Shown here one piece after another: positions 1 through 8,920 of a DNA stretch of 53,496 bases. The notes below the pieces were generated by a model. That model was given only the letters and a program-made list of their open reading frames with translations. It made no database searches and was not told the origin of the DNA. The translations under genes and the position numbers were made by a program. Source of the stretch: Candidatus Pollutiaquabacter sp. (GTDB lineage Bacteria; Bacteroidota; Bacteroidia; AKYH767-A; 2013-40CM-41-45); assembly GCA_903854075.1 (NCBI GenBank), contig CAINVI010000254.1:1-53496 (forward strand), read 5' to 3'. Each line of letters begins with the position of its first letter. The first letter of the stretch is position 1.

Positions 1-1279
1 ACTCTGCTCAGACTATTGTAATAAGCTATTTATCAAGGGTAAAGAGTGGTTTGTGGCCACAAGCCAAGGAATTAGCGTGATTCATTGGCAAACTGATACA
101 TCGTCTAAAATAACCTCTTATTATAAAAATGACGGACTGTTGTCTGATAAGGTAAACGACATTGTTGCTGATGACGAGCGTATTTACATGGCAACATCAC
201 TTGGGTTGTGTATCTTAGATCGTAAAATAGATATTTCAACCTCCAAGCCGCCTTTAATTAGTATAAAATCATTAACAGTTAATGGAGTCACGAAGGAATT
301 TTTGGGCGATGTGATCATTCCCAGTAATGCAAGAAGTATTAAGATTGCTTACGTTGCTCCAACATTTGTTGCGCCGGATAAGATTGCCTATCAATATCGG
401 ATTTCTCTTCAAGCTGCTTGGCAATCTACCGAATTGGATGAATTGGAATTTACTAGCATACCTCCGGGGACTTACATTTTTCAAGTCCGAGCACGAGTTT
501 ATAACTCAAGTTGGTCGAAACCTGTGACGGTTCATTTCCAGGTAATACCACTGTTTTATGAAACGCTTGGTTTCAAAATATTGTTGGGCGGCTTTTTGGT
601 AATTATTGTTTATCTGTCACTTCGCCAACTGACTTCACGTAAACTACGCCGTCAGCTGGAACAGCAACGAATGATTGAAACAGAACGGCGAAGGATAAGC
701 GCCGATGTCCACGATGATTTCGGCGCTGATTTGACGCAGATTGTCTTACTCAGCCGGCTCGCAAAAAAGAGGCCTGAAGAACAGGAAATCATTGATCGAA
801 TTGAAGCTTCTTCCCTGGGTGTCATAACAAAAATGAATGAAATCATCTGGGCACTGAATCCCACTAACGATACAGTGCCGCATTTAGTATCCTATCTTCG
901 CCGACTGGCCAATGAATTCAGTGACACCAATGGCATCTCCATCGATTTCTATACGCTTGGCGAAATGCCGGATATTATGTTGTCAGCTGCGTTTCGCCGG
1001 AATTTATTTTTGATTTTTAAAGAGTCTTTACGTAATATTATAAAACACGCGGAGGCAAAAAAGGTGGAAGTACGAGTGGAATATGACTCTTCCGCGTCCA
1101 CGATTCGAATGAGTATCAAAGATGATGGTAACGGTTTTAATGAGTCGGCTAAGGCGGAATATGGGAACGGGTTACAAAACATGAAAAAGAGGGCTGAAGA
1201 AATAAATGCTAAATTGTCCGTTATAAAAACTACAGGTGGCGGAACGGAAATACAGCTGATGGTCACCTTGCCGAAATAG
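1..1279 (+). CDS. Sensor histidine kinase with two-component propeller and Y_Y_Y domains (5' truncated)
   Basis: The frame is open from base 2 to the stop, so the window holds only the 3' part of the gene; the GTG at 53 is not the start. Numbering from that GTG, residues up to about 60 look like the last propeller blades (two-component regulator propeller), about 70-165 a Y_Y_Y domain, about 172-190 a transmembrane helix, then a HisKA_3 dimerisation domain with the phospho-acceptor His220 (motif VHDDFGADL) and a HATPase domain with the DDGNGF and GNGLQNMKKR boxes. The family senses a periplasmic ligand through the propeller and phosphorylates a NarL-type regulator. The next gene, 32 bases downstream on the same strand, is that kind of regulator, so they form a likely two-component pair. 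The ligand cannot be told from the sequence. Confidence 0.9.
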   Translation, partial: LCSDYCNKLFIKGKEWFVATSQGISVIHWQTDTSSKITSYYKNDGLLSDKVNDIVADDERIYMATSLGLCILDRKIDISTSKPPLISIKSLTVNGVTKEFLGDVIIPSNARSIKIAYVAPTFVAPDKIAYQYRISLQAAWQSTELDELEFTSIPPGTYIFQVRARVYNSSWSKPVTVHFQVIPLFYETLGFKILLGGFLVIIVYLSLRQLTSRKLRRQLEQQRMIETERRRISADVHDDFGADLTQIVLLSRLAKKRPEEQEIIDRIEASSLGVITKMNEIIWALNPTNDTVPHLVSYLRRLANEFSDTNGISIDFYTLGEMPDIMLSAAFRRNLFLIFKESLRNIIKHAEAKKVEVRVEYDSSASTIRMSIKDDGNGFNESAKAEYGNGLQNMKKRAEEINAKLSVIKTTGGGTEIQLMVTLPK

Positions 1280-1311
1280 TCTAACCTTTTTGTACTCAAT
1301 TTTAAATTGCA

Positions 1312-1959
1312 ATGCAGGCAGAAAAAACAATTACAGTAGCATTTATTGATGATCATCACGGAATACGGGAGGATGTATTACAGCTTCTACATTCCAACCC
1401 GAACATCGACGCCATTGGCTATGAATCTGCGGAAGAGGCGTTGCTTGCCTTTCAGATAAAAATCCCTGATGTGGTACTCATGGACATTAACCTTCCCGGA
1501 TCCGATGGAATTACAACTACGCGAACCATTAAAGAGTATTTTCCGATGGTTCATGTCATGATGTGTACTATCTACGAGGACGATGAAAAAATTTTCAATG
1601 CACTGGCCGCTGGCGCCAGCGGGTACATTCTCAAAAGTTCAGCCGGTAAAGAATTAATGGATGCAATACATGTGATTCTCGAAGGCGGTGCGCCGATGAG
1701 TCCTGCTATTGCACGACGTGTAGTCAATTCTTTTCGACAACCTGTTGCACAACAACAGGTAAGCTCCGTTAGCCTTACGCCGCGTGAAAACGAGATCTTA
1801 GATCTCCTCGCGCAAGGTTATCGCAATAGAGATATTGCCGAGAAGCTTTTTGTAAGTGTTAATACGATACGTACGCACATTTACAACATCTACGAAAAAC
1901 TTCACGTACAGAACCGCATTGAAGCACTCAATAAAACCGGCCGCAATGGCAGGCAATAG
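1312..1959 (+). CDS. NarL/LuxR-type response regulator
   Basis: A 215-residue DNA-binding response regulator. The receiver domain fills residues 7-125, with acidic residues FIDD at 11-14, phospho-acceptor Asp58 (VLMDINLPG), Thr86 and Lys108 (YILKSS). A LuxR-type helix-turn-helix occupies about 150-212 (LTPRENEILDLLAQG and the recognition helix around VSVNTIRTHIYNIYEKL). It follows the histidine kinase by 32 bases with no terminator between, so it is almost certainly that kinase's partner. The start ATG at 1312 gives a normal N terminus. A terminator hairpin lies downstream at 2095. Target genes are not evident. Confidence 0.93.
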   Translation: MQAEKTITVAFIDDHHGIREDVLQLLHSNPNIDAIGYESAEEALLAFQIKIPDVVLMDINLPGSDGITTTRTIKEYFPMVHVMMCTIYEDDEKIFNALAAGASGYILKSSAGKELMDAIHVILEGGAPMSPAIARRVVNSFRQPVAQQQVSSVSLTPRENEILDLLAQGYRNRDIAEKLFVSVNTIRTHIYNIYEKLHVQNRIEALNKTGRNGRQ

Positions 1960-2094
1960 TCGCTAATAATAGGGGTGCAAACTAATACTATCGTCGTATT
2001 GTTAGAACAGGAACGAAACTTCAACTTTGGCGAAGGTTTAAATGATTTTCCACACGAAAGGCAAATCGCAGTTGACCTCTTTCAGTTTTGAACC

Positions 2095-2129
2095 AACATG
2101 ACCCCGCTGCTCCAAGGGGTCATGTTTTT
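2095..2129 (+). terminator. Rho-independent terminator after the response regulator
   Basis: An 11-bp perfect stem (AACATGACCCC at 2095-2105, GGGGTCATGTT at 2116-2126) with a 10-base loop is followed by a short T run that reaches the stop codon of the convergent thioredoxin gene at 2128. Confidence 0.75.
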
Positions 2130-3333
2130 ATTCCGCCAGTAATTCTTCCACGAACAATTCGAATTCATTTTTATGGATCAAAAAGTCTTCGCCGGTAGCT
2201 GGTCCGGAGAATCCGGTATGGATTTTACGAACATGGCCATGCTTGTCAATAATAAGACTGGTGGGGTATGCCATGATTTTACTGATCATCGGCAACTTTG
2301 CGGAGGCGGTGTCGCGGTTCGAATTTCCACCAAAAACTACGGGGTAATCAATGTAGAGCCGGTCTTTAAACCGATTAATATTGCTCCATACTTTTGCGCT
2401 GTCGGTGGTGCGTTCGAAGTCGATGGCAATAACGCGCACTCCGCGGCCGACATTCGCCTGCAACCATTCGTTGAGGTATATACTTTCATCCAGACAATTC
2501 GGACACCACGTTCCCATTAACTGAACCACTACCACGTTGTTCGCCAACCATGGATCATTCATTGTCCAACGCTTTCCGCTGGCATCCGGAAAATTGAAAT
2601 TGAATTTTTGGGATGTTTCAGTCACGTACGTCAGCGAATGTGGATCGGGAAGACTCGCAGAATCATTGCGGTAGGCGGTCCAGGTATCGTATCCGGTTTT
2701 GCCGGAATAAAAATAGCCGCGCAGCGATCCGTCAGGCTGAATCGTTGCCGTATAACACATGACGAAGGCTCCGTTGAATGTAGAGATCAGCATTTCATTT
2801 CCGCTGATTTCACCGTCGAGATAACGATGATCGCCGGTCACCGTCAATACTGATCCCGTCACCCGATTTCCTGTTTGTGAAAATACTGCCACATTCGAGC
2901 GGTCAAGTCCTTCTTCGTGATCGAAGATTAATTGCCAACGTCCGGTCAAATTCGCAGCAGGAGTTGACGGACGTTGAATGAAACGGTAGCTGAAATCTTT
3001 AACTGCGCGGAAATAAAAAATATTGTTGGAAGTCTTTGCGAGATTCACGTACTCACCGGCAAGGACCATTCCCAAATTTATGAAACGCAGCTCGGCATCG
3101 TAAAACGGAAAGCGCGCAACGATAGAATCGCCGGAGGTACGGATGTCCGTCAACGCAATGCGCTCGGTTGCGTTTTCAATGGTAATCGTCCCTGCGTTGG
3201 TAATCAGGATGAACCCCAGATTGACGGAATCGTTGAGTTGTAGATCAGCGTGCCAGCGTCCGTCTTCCAGTGTGGATTGTCCGGAGACGGTTATGGAATG
3301 CAGTAGTATAAAAACAAATAGGAGTCTTTTCAT
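2128..3333 (-). CDS. TlpA-like thioredoxin-fold protein, exported
   Basis: A 401-residue protein with a signal peptide (MKRLLFVFILLHSITVSGQ). Residues about 20-230 hold two beta-rich, lipocalin-like stretches, each starting with a GRW motif (residues 25-27 and 131-133). The C-terminal part (about 240-400) is a TlpA/redoxin domain with the redox motif WCPNC (Cys277, Cys280) and the cis-proline Pro357 in AYPTSL. Such proteins act in the periplasm as disulfide reductases or in cytochrome c maturation, but the substrate here is unknown. The gene is read against the response regulator upstream in the map. The ALDH gene lies behind it on the same strand but is separated by a terminator, so it probably has its own promoter: a TATTTTAG element sits about 10 bases before the ATG. 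Confidence 0.88.
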   Translation of the reverse strand: MKRLLFVFILLHSITVSGQSTLEDGRWHADLQLNDSVNLGFILITNAGTITIENATERIALTDIRTSGDSIVARFPFYDAELRFINLGMVLAGEYVNLAKTSNNIFYFRAVKDFSYRFIQRPSTPAANLTGRWQLIFDHEEGLDRSNVAVFSQTGNRVTGSVLTVTGDHRYLDGEISGNEMLISTFNGAFVMCYTATIQPDGSLRGYFYSGKTGYDTWTAYRNDSASLPDPHSLTYVTETSQKFNFNFPDASGKRWTMNDPWLANNVVVVQLMGTWCPNCLDESIYLNEWLQANVGRGVRVIAIDFERTTDSAKVWSNINRFKDRLYIDYPVVFGGNSNRDTASAKLPMISKIMAYPTSLIIDKHGHVRKIHTGFSGPATGEDFLIHKNEFELFVEELLAE

Positions 3334-3344
3334 ACGGCTAAAAT

Positions 3345-3370
3345 AAAAAAAGCAACCCGAAGGCTGCTTT
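3345..3370 (-). terminator. Terminator of the aldehyde dehydrogenase gene
   Basis: On the minus strand AAAGCAGCC and GGTTGCTTT pair around a TTCG tetraloop and run into TTTTTTTATTTT. It lies between the ALDH stop (3394) and the thioredoxin start (3333). The T tract overlaps the likely -7 element of the thioredoxin gene. Confidence 0.8.
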
Positions 3371-3393
3371 AGTAATCAGAATTATTGACTTGA

Positions 3394-4962
3394 TCAGAAA
3401 TCAAACTTGATTCCCTGTGCCAGTGGTAAGCTGGTGGAGTAGTTGATGGTATTCGTCTGACGGCGCATATACGCTTTCCAAGAGTCCGATCCGGATTCGC
3501 GTCCGCCGCCGGTTTCTTTTTCGCCGCCAAAAGCACCGCCGATTTCTGCACCGCTTGTACCGATGTTGACGTTGGCAATTCCGCAATCGCTGCCTTCGCA
3601 GGAAAGGAACTGCTCCATTTCACGCATGTTGGAGGTGAAGATTGCCGATGAAAGGCCTTGCGGCACGTCGTTCTGTAGTTGAATGGCTTCTTCGACCGTC
3701 TTGTATTTCAACACATACAGGATAGGGGCGAAGGTTTCTTCCTGTACTATCTTGTACGAATTGTCAGCTTCGATGATGCAAGGTTTAACGTAACATCCAC
3801 TTTCAAAAGCAGCGCCGGTCAATACGCCGCCTTCCACAATAATGCGGCCGCCTTCTTTTTTCGCTTGCTCAATGGCATCTAGGTATTGTTGCACGGCTCC
3901 TTTATCGATCAGCGGACCGACGTGGTTGGAAGCGTCCAGCGGATTGCCAATTTTTAATTGCCCGTAGGCGTTCTTCAACACTTGCAAGGTTTTGTCGTAT
4001 ACACTTTCGTGAACGATCAATCGGCGGGTCGTGGTACAACGTTGTCCCGCAGTGCCGACAGCTCCAAATACGGTTCCGACAAGCACCATGTTAAGATCAG
4101 CATGTTCGGAAACGATGATGGCATTATTTCCGCCCAACTCAAGAATTGTTCTTCCGAAACGTTGAGCGACGGTACCGGCTACGCGACGCCCAATACGGGT
4201 TGATCCGGTGAAAGAAATCATCGGAACACGTGGGTCATTATTCATACGATCGCCGACGTGATTGCCTATCAGCAGACAACTTACGCCTTCCGGAACATTG
4301 TTTTCGCGGAATACTGCACTGATGATGTTTTGACAAGCGACAGCGCAAAGCGGAACTTTTGAACTTGGTTTCCAGACGCAAACATCTCCGCAAACCCAGG
4401 CGATGGCGGCATTCCAGCTCCAAACGGCTACCGGAAAATTGAAAGCGGAAATAATACCGACTGTTCCCAGCGGATGCCATTGTTCGTACATGCGATGCTT
4501 GGGACGCTCGCTGTGCATGGTGAGTCCGTAAAGTTGACGGGAAAGTCCGACAGCGAAATCGCAAATGTCAATCATCTCCTGCACTTCACCCAGGCCTTCT
4601 TGTAGACTTTTCCCCATTTCATAGGAGACCAATTTGCCGAGCGGATCTTTGTATTTACGTAAAGCATCACCGACCTGACGAACGATTTCGCCGCGTTTGG
4701 GTGCCGGTAACATTCTCCAGGCCTTGAAAGCATCCTGAGCGGTTTGCATTACGTTTTCATAATCTTCCGGAGTCGATTCGTGTACGGTAGCGATTTGCCG
4801 GCCGTCGACCGGAGAAGTGGATGTAAGTAGATTACCGTTGGAGTTGATCCATTGGGTGCCGGTAGAGGTGCCGGAGTTCACGTCGTTGATGCCTAAGGCG
4901 GCTAGCGCCTCAGCTACGCCGAACGGTAGAGTTTTCACGGAAATGGTGTTCATTGGTGACAT
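3394..4962 (-). CDS. Aldehyde dehydrogenase, ALDH7 (antiquitin-like) family
   Basis: A 522-residue NAD(P)-dependent aldehyde dehydrogenase. Visible family residues are Asn175 in SAFNFPVAVWSWN, the cofactor motif FTGSTRIGRRVA, general base Glu275 in LELGGNN, and the nucleophile Cys309 in TAGQRCTTTRRL. The GQRCTTTRR box and the EQWHPLGTVGIISAFNFPVA stretch are typical of ALDH7/antiquitin, which oxidises alpha-aminoadipate semialdehyde (piperideine-6-carboxylate) in lysine breakdown; the exact substrate here is inferred. Two in-frame ATGs nine bases apart (MSPMN) make the start uncertain by three codons. It is divergent from the membrane glycosyltransferase-like gene. No other lysine catabolism gene adjoins it. 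A minus-strand terminator at 3345 follows. Confidence 0.92.
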   Translation of the reverse strand: MSPMNTISVKTLPFGVAEALAALGINDVNSGTSTGTQWINSNGNLLTSTSPVDGRQIATVHESTPEDYENVMQTAQDAFKAWRMLPAPKRGEIVRQVGDALRKYKDPLGKLVSYEMGKSLQEGLGEVQEMIDICDFAVGLSRQLYGLTMHSERPKHRMYEQWHPLGTVGIISAFNFPVAVWSWNAAIAWVCGDVCVWKPSSKVPLCAVACQNIISAVFRENNVPEGVSCLLIGNHVGDRMNNDPRVPMISFTGSTRIGRRVAGTVAQRFGRTILELGGNNAIIVSEHADLNMVLVGTVFGAVGTAGQRCTTTRRLIVHESVYDKTLQVLKNAYGQLKIGNPLDASNHVGPLIDKGAVQQYLDAIEQAKKEGGRIIVEGGVLTGAAFESGCYVKPCIIEADNSYKIVQEETFAPILYVLKYKTVEEAIQLQNDVPQGLSSAIFTSNMREMEQFLSCEGSDCGIANVNIGTSGAEIGGAFGGEKETGGGRESGSDSWKAYMRRQTNTINYSTSLPLAQGIKFDF

Positions 4963-5038
4963 GTATTTATTTCGTAAAAATAGTCAAAATAAATGGGTTG
5001 TTGCTTTCCGTGGATTTACTGTAATTTGGTCTGATCAG

Positions 5039-6649
5039 ATGCGCTACGACCGGAACGCCATTTATCAATTTATTTATGTAATCACAGGGGTTGTACTGTG
5101 GCCGTACCTGAATGAGTACGTCAATAATTCCGACTCGTATCAATACATTAATGTAGCCCGGCTGTACGAATCGGGTTATTTGTCGGAAGCAGTAAACGGC
5201 TATTGGAGTCCGCTTATTTCCTGGTTATTGTTGCCGGTTTTAAAAACAGGGTGGTCTGCTATTCATGCATTCAAGATGTTGCAGCTTACCATCGGTCTGC
5301 TCGCATTGCGGTGGAGTATACGACTGGCGGATCAATTTGCTGCTTCGCCCAGGTTTCGTGAACCGTTCAAATGGATCATGATCCCGACGTTACTGGGTTA
5401 TGCTTACTTGTATTTAACGGCCGATCTGTTATTTTTCACGCTACAGTTACGTTTAGTCTTGTTTCTTATTGAGGCTCCGGTCTGGAACAATCGGCGACGA
5501 GCGCTGCAGTTCGGAGTACTTGGCAGTCTACTTTATTTATCCAAAGCCTTCGGCTTCCCTTTATTCATCGCCATGGTGTGCTGCTCGGTTTATTATCATC
5601 GGCAACATGCAACGTTCCGTTGGAAATGGGTAGCAGAAGGTGTTGTTGTTTTCTTAACTATTTCGTCGGCATGGATTTTCGGAATCAGTTTGAAGTATGG
5701 ACACTTTACAGTCAGCGAAGCGGCGGCGTTCAATGCTACCCGTGAAGTAGCGCCACTCCCGGAACAGCTGGTCCGACTTCCTGTATTGTATACCAACGGC
5801 ATTGTACCGCCTGTTGGTTCGCATGCTTTGTCAGCATCGGAAGAGCCGATGCAAGCTATTACTTTAACACCACTTCGCCCATGGTCGGACAAGTCCGATC
5901 GCGATCATCGTTTCGCAGTAATTAAGCGGAACATGCTTTCTATCTGGTATTTCGATTTCCGTCGCCAGCTGGGAATTATTTTCCTGCTGTTTCTACTAGT
6001 GTTATTTATGGCACGGCGTGAGCTTTTACAGGCTGGCGATCCGTTGCTTTTTTATCCAATAGCGCTTCTGCTTTTTACCTATGCCGGCTACGCCATGATT
6101 CTTTATCATGCACGATACTCTTGGATATGTTCAGCGTTGATGATGTTGTTGGTCAGCCGACTGGCCGAACAGCTATCTAAGTCGGAAAAGCGGATAATTC
6201 AAAATGGCGCATGGATGGTATTGGTGATCGGCCTGGTACTTTCTGTTAAACGTCCGATTAAAGAACTCCTCTTTGAAAAAGACAGACAAGTAGCGGGTGC
6301 TGATTTTTTTGCTGCCATAATTTCTCCTCTGAAAACCCTGGAAGCTACGTATGCGCCTGATCGAGAAGTAGCTGCAGCCGCCGAAGATTTGCGCAGGCTG
6401 AATGGATCCTTTGCATCGCGTTTTTCAGATACGCGTGAGCGTCCGCCCTATTATGCATCACTGGCAGTGGCGGAACGTTCCGGACAACGATTCTACGGAC
6501 AATTAGACGATACGAAGCCCGGCGCACTGGACTCACTTCGTCTGTATGGTGTTCGTTATTTTCTTGTATGGAACGCTTCGCCGGATTCTTGCTTCGGAAG
6601 ACCGCCTGTCATGGTGCTAGAAAACGTACGCGTCTTTGATCTTCGCTGA
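5039..6649 (+). CDS. GT-C-like polytopic membrane protein (putative glycosyltransferase family 39)
   Basis: A protein of about 536 residues with some ten hydrophobic segments in its first 420 residues and a soluble C-terminal part of about 120 residues. Near the N terminus, NNSDSYQYINVARLYESGY followed by GYWSPLISWLLLP is the usual first extracytoplasmic loop of GT-C enzymes such as PMT/ArnT, where an acidic residue acts in catalysis; here it would be the Asp of SDSYQY. Substrate and donor (probably a polyprenyl-phosphate sugar) are inference. The frame is open upstream to 4817, but that part is antisense to the ALDH gene. I chose the ATG at 5039 because a -7-like TAATTTG sits at 5022-5028. 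It converges on the next gene with zero spacing (stop ends at 6649, facing stop begins at 6650). Confidence 0.7.
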   Translation: MRYDRNAIYQFIYVITGVVLWPYLNEYVNNSDSYQYINVARLYESGYLSEAVNGYWSPLISWLLLPVLKTGWSAIHAFKMLQLTIGLLALRWSIRLADQFAASPRFREPFKWIMIPTLLGYAYLYLTADLLFFTLQLRLVLFLIEAPVWNNRRRALQFGVLGSLLYLSKAFGFPLFIAMVCCSVYYHRQHATFRWKWVAEGVVVFLTISSAWIFGISLKYGHFTVSEAAAFNATREVAPLPEQLVRLPVLYTNGIVPPVGSHALSASEEPMQAITLTPLRPWSDKSDRDHRFAVIKRNMLSIWYFDFRRQLGIIFLLFLLVLFMARRELLQAGDPLLFYPIALLLFTYAGYAMILYHARYSWICSALMMLLVSRLAEQLSKSEKRIIQNGAWMVLVIGLVLSVKRPIKELLFEKDRQVAGADFFAAIISPLKTLEATYAPDREVAAAAEDLRRLNGSFASRFSDTRERPPYYASLAVAERSGQRFYGQLDDTKPGALDSLRLYGVRYFLVWNASPDSCFGRPPVMVLENVRVFDLR

Positions 6650-7396
6650 TCACCTATTATTCAACGAGGTTAAAATATATTCCGTGATGCGCGGGTAGTT
6701 TTCACGCATGATTTCGTTGATGTCGTTTGAATTCGACAGAAAATGCGATACCGCCAAATCTCCGTGAACTTGCTTCCCATCACGATCGAATACAGCATAG
6801 TGAACGCGAACTTCTCGGTCGTAGATTTTAAGAGCAAGATCCATACAGTCTTTGAAGTTTGTTCGGATTTCAAACTGGTTTAATACCACGAACAGGTCCA
6901 CATTGTATTTGCGCGAGAAATCGCCTAATAATTGCTGGTCATAAAACCCAACGTTCATGTAGAGCTTATCGATCGCAAAAGGCTTGCGTGACTTTGGATT
7001 CACAAAGGTTTTCATTTTCAGTAATGAATCCTTTTTTGGATGAGCAACCGGCCAGATAGTATCTTGCTGAAAGTATTCGGCGTGGTAAATCAAACTGTTG
7101 TCGTCATCATCGTCTCCGACATGATCACTTTGCAATAGTTCAGCATCGTAAACCGTCACTATTTTTGATCGCAAACTTTTCAGCAGTCCTTCACGGAATT
7201 CTTTGCGCATTTCATCCAGCTGAATTCCGGAGTAGGTCGAGATATCGAGATCCGCCGGATCCGGCATATGCATTCCCGGTTGGTAAGGAATGATCAGGAT
7301 ACGCGGAGTCGTTGAGCTGTCAGTGGCTTGACGCGCGAAGGTGAATGAAGAGCAAAACGATAAAAATAACAGCAGAAGTGGTTGACGGAATGACAT
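6650..7396 (-). CDS. Secreted protein of unknown function
   Basis: I do not recognise this family. With the start at 7396 (MSFRQPLLLLFLSFCSSFTFA) the protein has 248 residues and a clean signal peptide; the longer frame to 7435 only adds a charged, Cys-containing leader. The mature part is soluble, starts with RILIIPYQPGMHMPDPADLDIS and contains an acidic run DDDDD, a YNVDLFVVLNQFEIRT strand and a DREVRVHYAVFDRDGKQVHG strand. This alpha/beta pattern recalls periplasmic proteins of the CsgG/FlgO kind that compute a per-protein stress or turnover property, but that is only a fold impression. It lies behind rseP on the same strand with 64 bases between, so co-transcription with rseP is possible. 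Confidence 0.65.
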   Translation of the reverse strand: MSFRQPLLLLFLSFCSSFTFARQATDSSTTPRILIIPYQPGMHMPDPADLDISTYSGIQLDEMRKEFREGLLKSLRSKIVTVYDAELLQSDHVGDDDDDNSLIYHAEYFQQDTIWPVAHPKKDSLLKMKTFVNPKSRKPFAIDKLYMNVGFYDQQLLGDFSRKYNVDLFVVLNQFEIRTNFKDCMDLALKIYDREVRVHYAVFDRDGKQVHGDLAVSHFLSNSNDINEIMRENYPRITEYILTSLNNR

Positions 7397-7460
7397 ACGG
7401 CAAGTATCGCACAATCCTTCAACCTCTCGACGCAATAAGCGCCTGAGTAAGCGACAACCG

Positions 7461-8783
7461 TCAGTTGATAAAGTGCTTCCAGATATCGTTACCGACGGTA
7501 TACACCATCAGCGATAACAGAATAATCATACCGACGACTTGCGCTTTTTCAAGGAATTTATCCGGTAGACGCCGACCGGAAACTACTTCTACCAACAGGA
7601 AGAGTACATGTCCGCCGTCCAGCGCAGGTATCGGAAGAATGTTCATGAAGGCAAGTACCATGGATAGCAAACCGGTAATCGCCCAGAAGCGCCGCCAGTC
7701 CCAAACTCCTCCATAAATCGTTGCGATGCCGATTGGCCCCTGAATAGATTCACTGGCTTTCTCCTTGCCACTGAAGATCTGTTTCAGTCCTTTTATATTG
7801 GAGGAAATGGCCTCGAAAGCATCGGAGGATCCGTACGAAAATGCAGTACCAGCAGAATACGGGGTTAGCGCATAATTTCCATAATCACTGTGGTAAGTGA
7901 TTCCGATTATTCCCGAATCGCTGACTACCGGTTGAATCATGAGTGTATCATTGGCACGCACCAATTCCAAGGTGATAGGACGTCCTTTATTTTCACCGAT
8001 GACTTTCCGTGTGCGTTCCATCGAAAAAGTCCGTTCTCCGTTAATGGAAATAATGCGGTCTGATTTTTCTATACCGGCTGCAGCAGCCGGTTTTCCTTCT
8101 ACCACGCTGTCAATAATCAGTCCTGCACGAAAAGGGGCTACGAAATTACCTTTTCCGGTTTCAATCGTTTTCCGATAGAAATTATCCGGCACAACAACTT
8201 CCAGGTTTTTTCCGTTGCGCTCCACCGTAAGTGTAGAACCGAAAATCACCCGCGAGGATAATACATCTTCGAATCGTACTACCGGCTTTCCGTCGATAGC
8301 AACAACCTTATCGCCGGCAGCAAGCCCAACTTCTTGCCCCAGACTGAAGGCATAGATGCCATCGTTGATGGAATCGTTTGACAAGTAGTTTTTATCGTAG
8401 CTGAAAAGAACACCGGTATAAATAGCAACACCAAGAATAACGTTCATCACGACACCGGCAACCATAACAATCAAACGCTGCCATGCCGGTTTGGATCGGA
8501 ATTCCCAAGGTTGCGCCGGCTGCGCCATTTGTTCTTTGTCCATGCTCTCGTCGATCATGCCGGAGATCTTTACGTAGCCGCCCAGCGGCAACCAGCCAAT
8601 ACCGTATTCGGTATCTCCTTTGCGAAAGGAAAAGAACTTGAAGCCCCACGCGTCAAAAAACAGATAAAATTTTTCTACACGAATTCCGAAGGCGCGAGCC
8701 GCCAGGTAATGACCTAATTCGTGAAGTGTTACCAGTATGGAGAGTCCCAGAATCAACTGGGCAGCCATGATAAGTCCTGACAT
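7461..8783 (-). CDS. rseP: RseP-type site-2 zinc metalloprotease (M50)
   Basis: An intramembrane protease that cleaves membrane-anchored regulators or signal-peptide remnants. With the start at 8783 (MSGLIMAAQLILGLSIL) the protein has 440 residues. The first helix carries the zinc site HELGH (His21, Glu22, His25), and the third metal ligand is in NILPIPALDGGH near the C terminus. Two PDZ domains lie between, the second clear in SVVEGKPAAAAGIEKSDRIISINGE. A GTG-initiated extension to 8834 exists, but the ATG at 8783 fits the family better and lies about 60 bases downstream of a perfect -7 element. It is followed on the same strand by the secreted unknown and preceded by dxr; dxr and rseP neighbours are common in bacteria. 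Confidence 0.94.
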   Translation of the reverse strand: MSGLIMAAQLILGLSILVTLHELGHYLAARAFGIRVEKFYLFFDAWGFKFFSFRKGDTEYGIGWLPLGGYVKISGMIDESMDKEQMAQPAQPWEFRSKPAWQRLIVMVAGVVMNVILGVAIYTGVLFSYDKNYLSNDSINDGIYAFSLGQEVGLAAGDKVVAIDGKPVVRFEDVLSSRVIFGSTLTVERNGKNLEVVVPDNFYRKTIETGKGNFVAPFRAGLIIDSVVEGKPAAAAGIEKSDRIISINGERTFSMERTRKVIGENKGRPITLELVRANDTLMIQPVVSDSGIIGITYHSDYGNYALTPYSAGTAFSYGSSDAFEAISSNIKGLKQIFSGKEKASESIQGPIGIATIYGGVWDWRRFWAITGLLSMVLAFMNILPIPALDGGHVLFLLVEVVSGRRLPDKFLEKAQVVGMIILLSLMVYTVGNDIWKHFIN

Positions 8784-8844
8784 AGATGAAATAATTTGAG
8801 CGACATTCGGTGCAAGAAGCGTAATCAGCACCACTGTACGTTCA

Positions 8845-8852
8845 CAAAGATA
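8845..8852 (-). promoter_or_regulatory. -7 promoter element for rseP
   Basis: TATCTTTG on the minus strand matches the Bacteroidota TAnnTTTG element exactly and sits 61 bases before the chosen rseP ATG. I do not see a good TTG -33 element. Confidence 0.55.
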
Positions 8853-8920
8853 CGAAAAGAGTCCCCCTTTGTTTAGGGTGTTTTCCGCTTAAATGAACAA
8901 TTAACACGATTTAACGAAGG

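Noticed and set aside
4817..5038. N-terminal extension of the GT-C-like protein
   Set aside because: It is antisense to the aldehyde dehydrogenase start and lies upstream of the likely -7 element.
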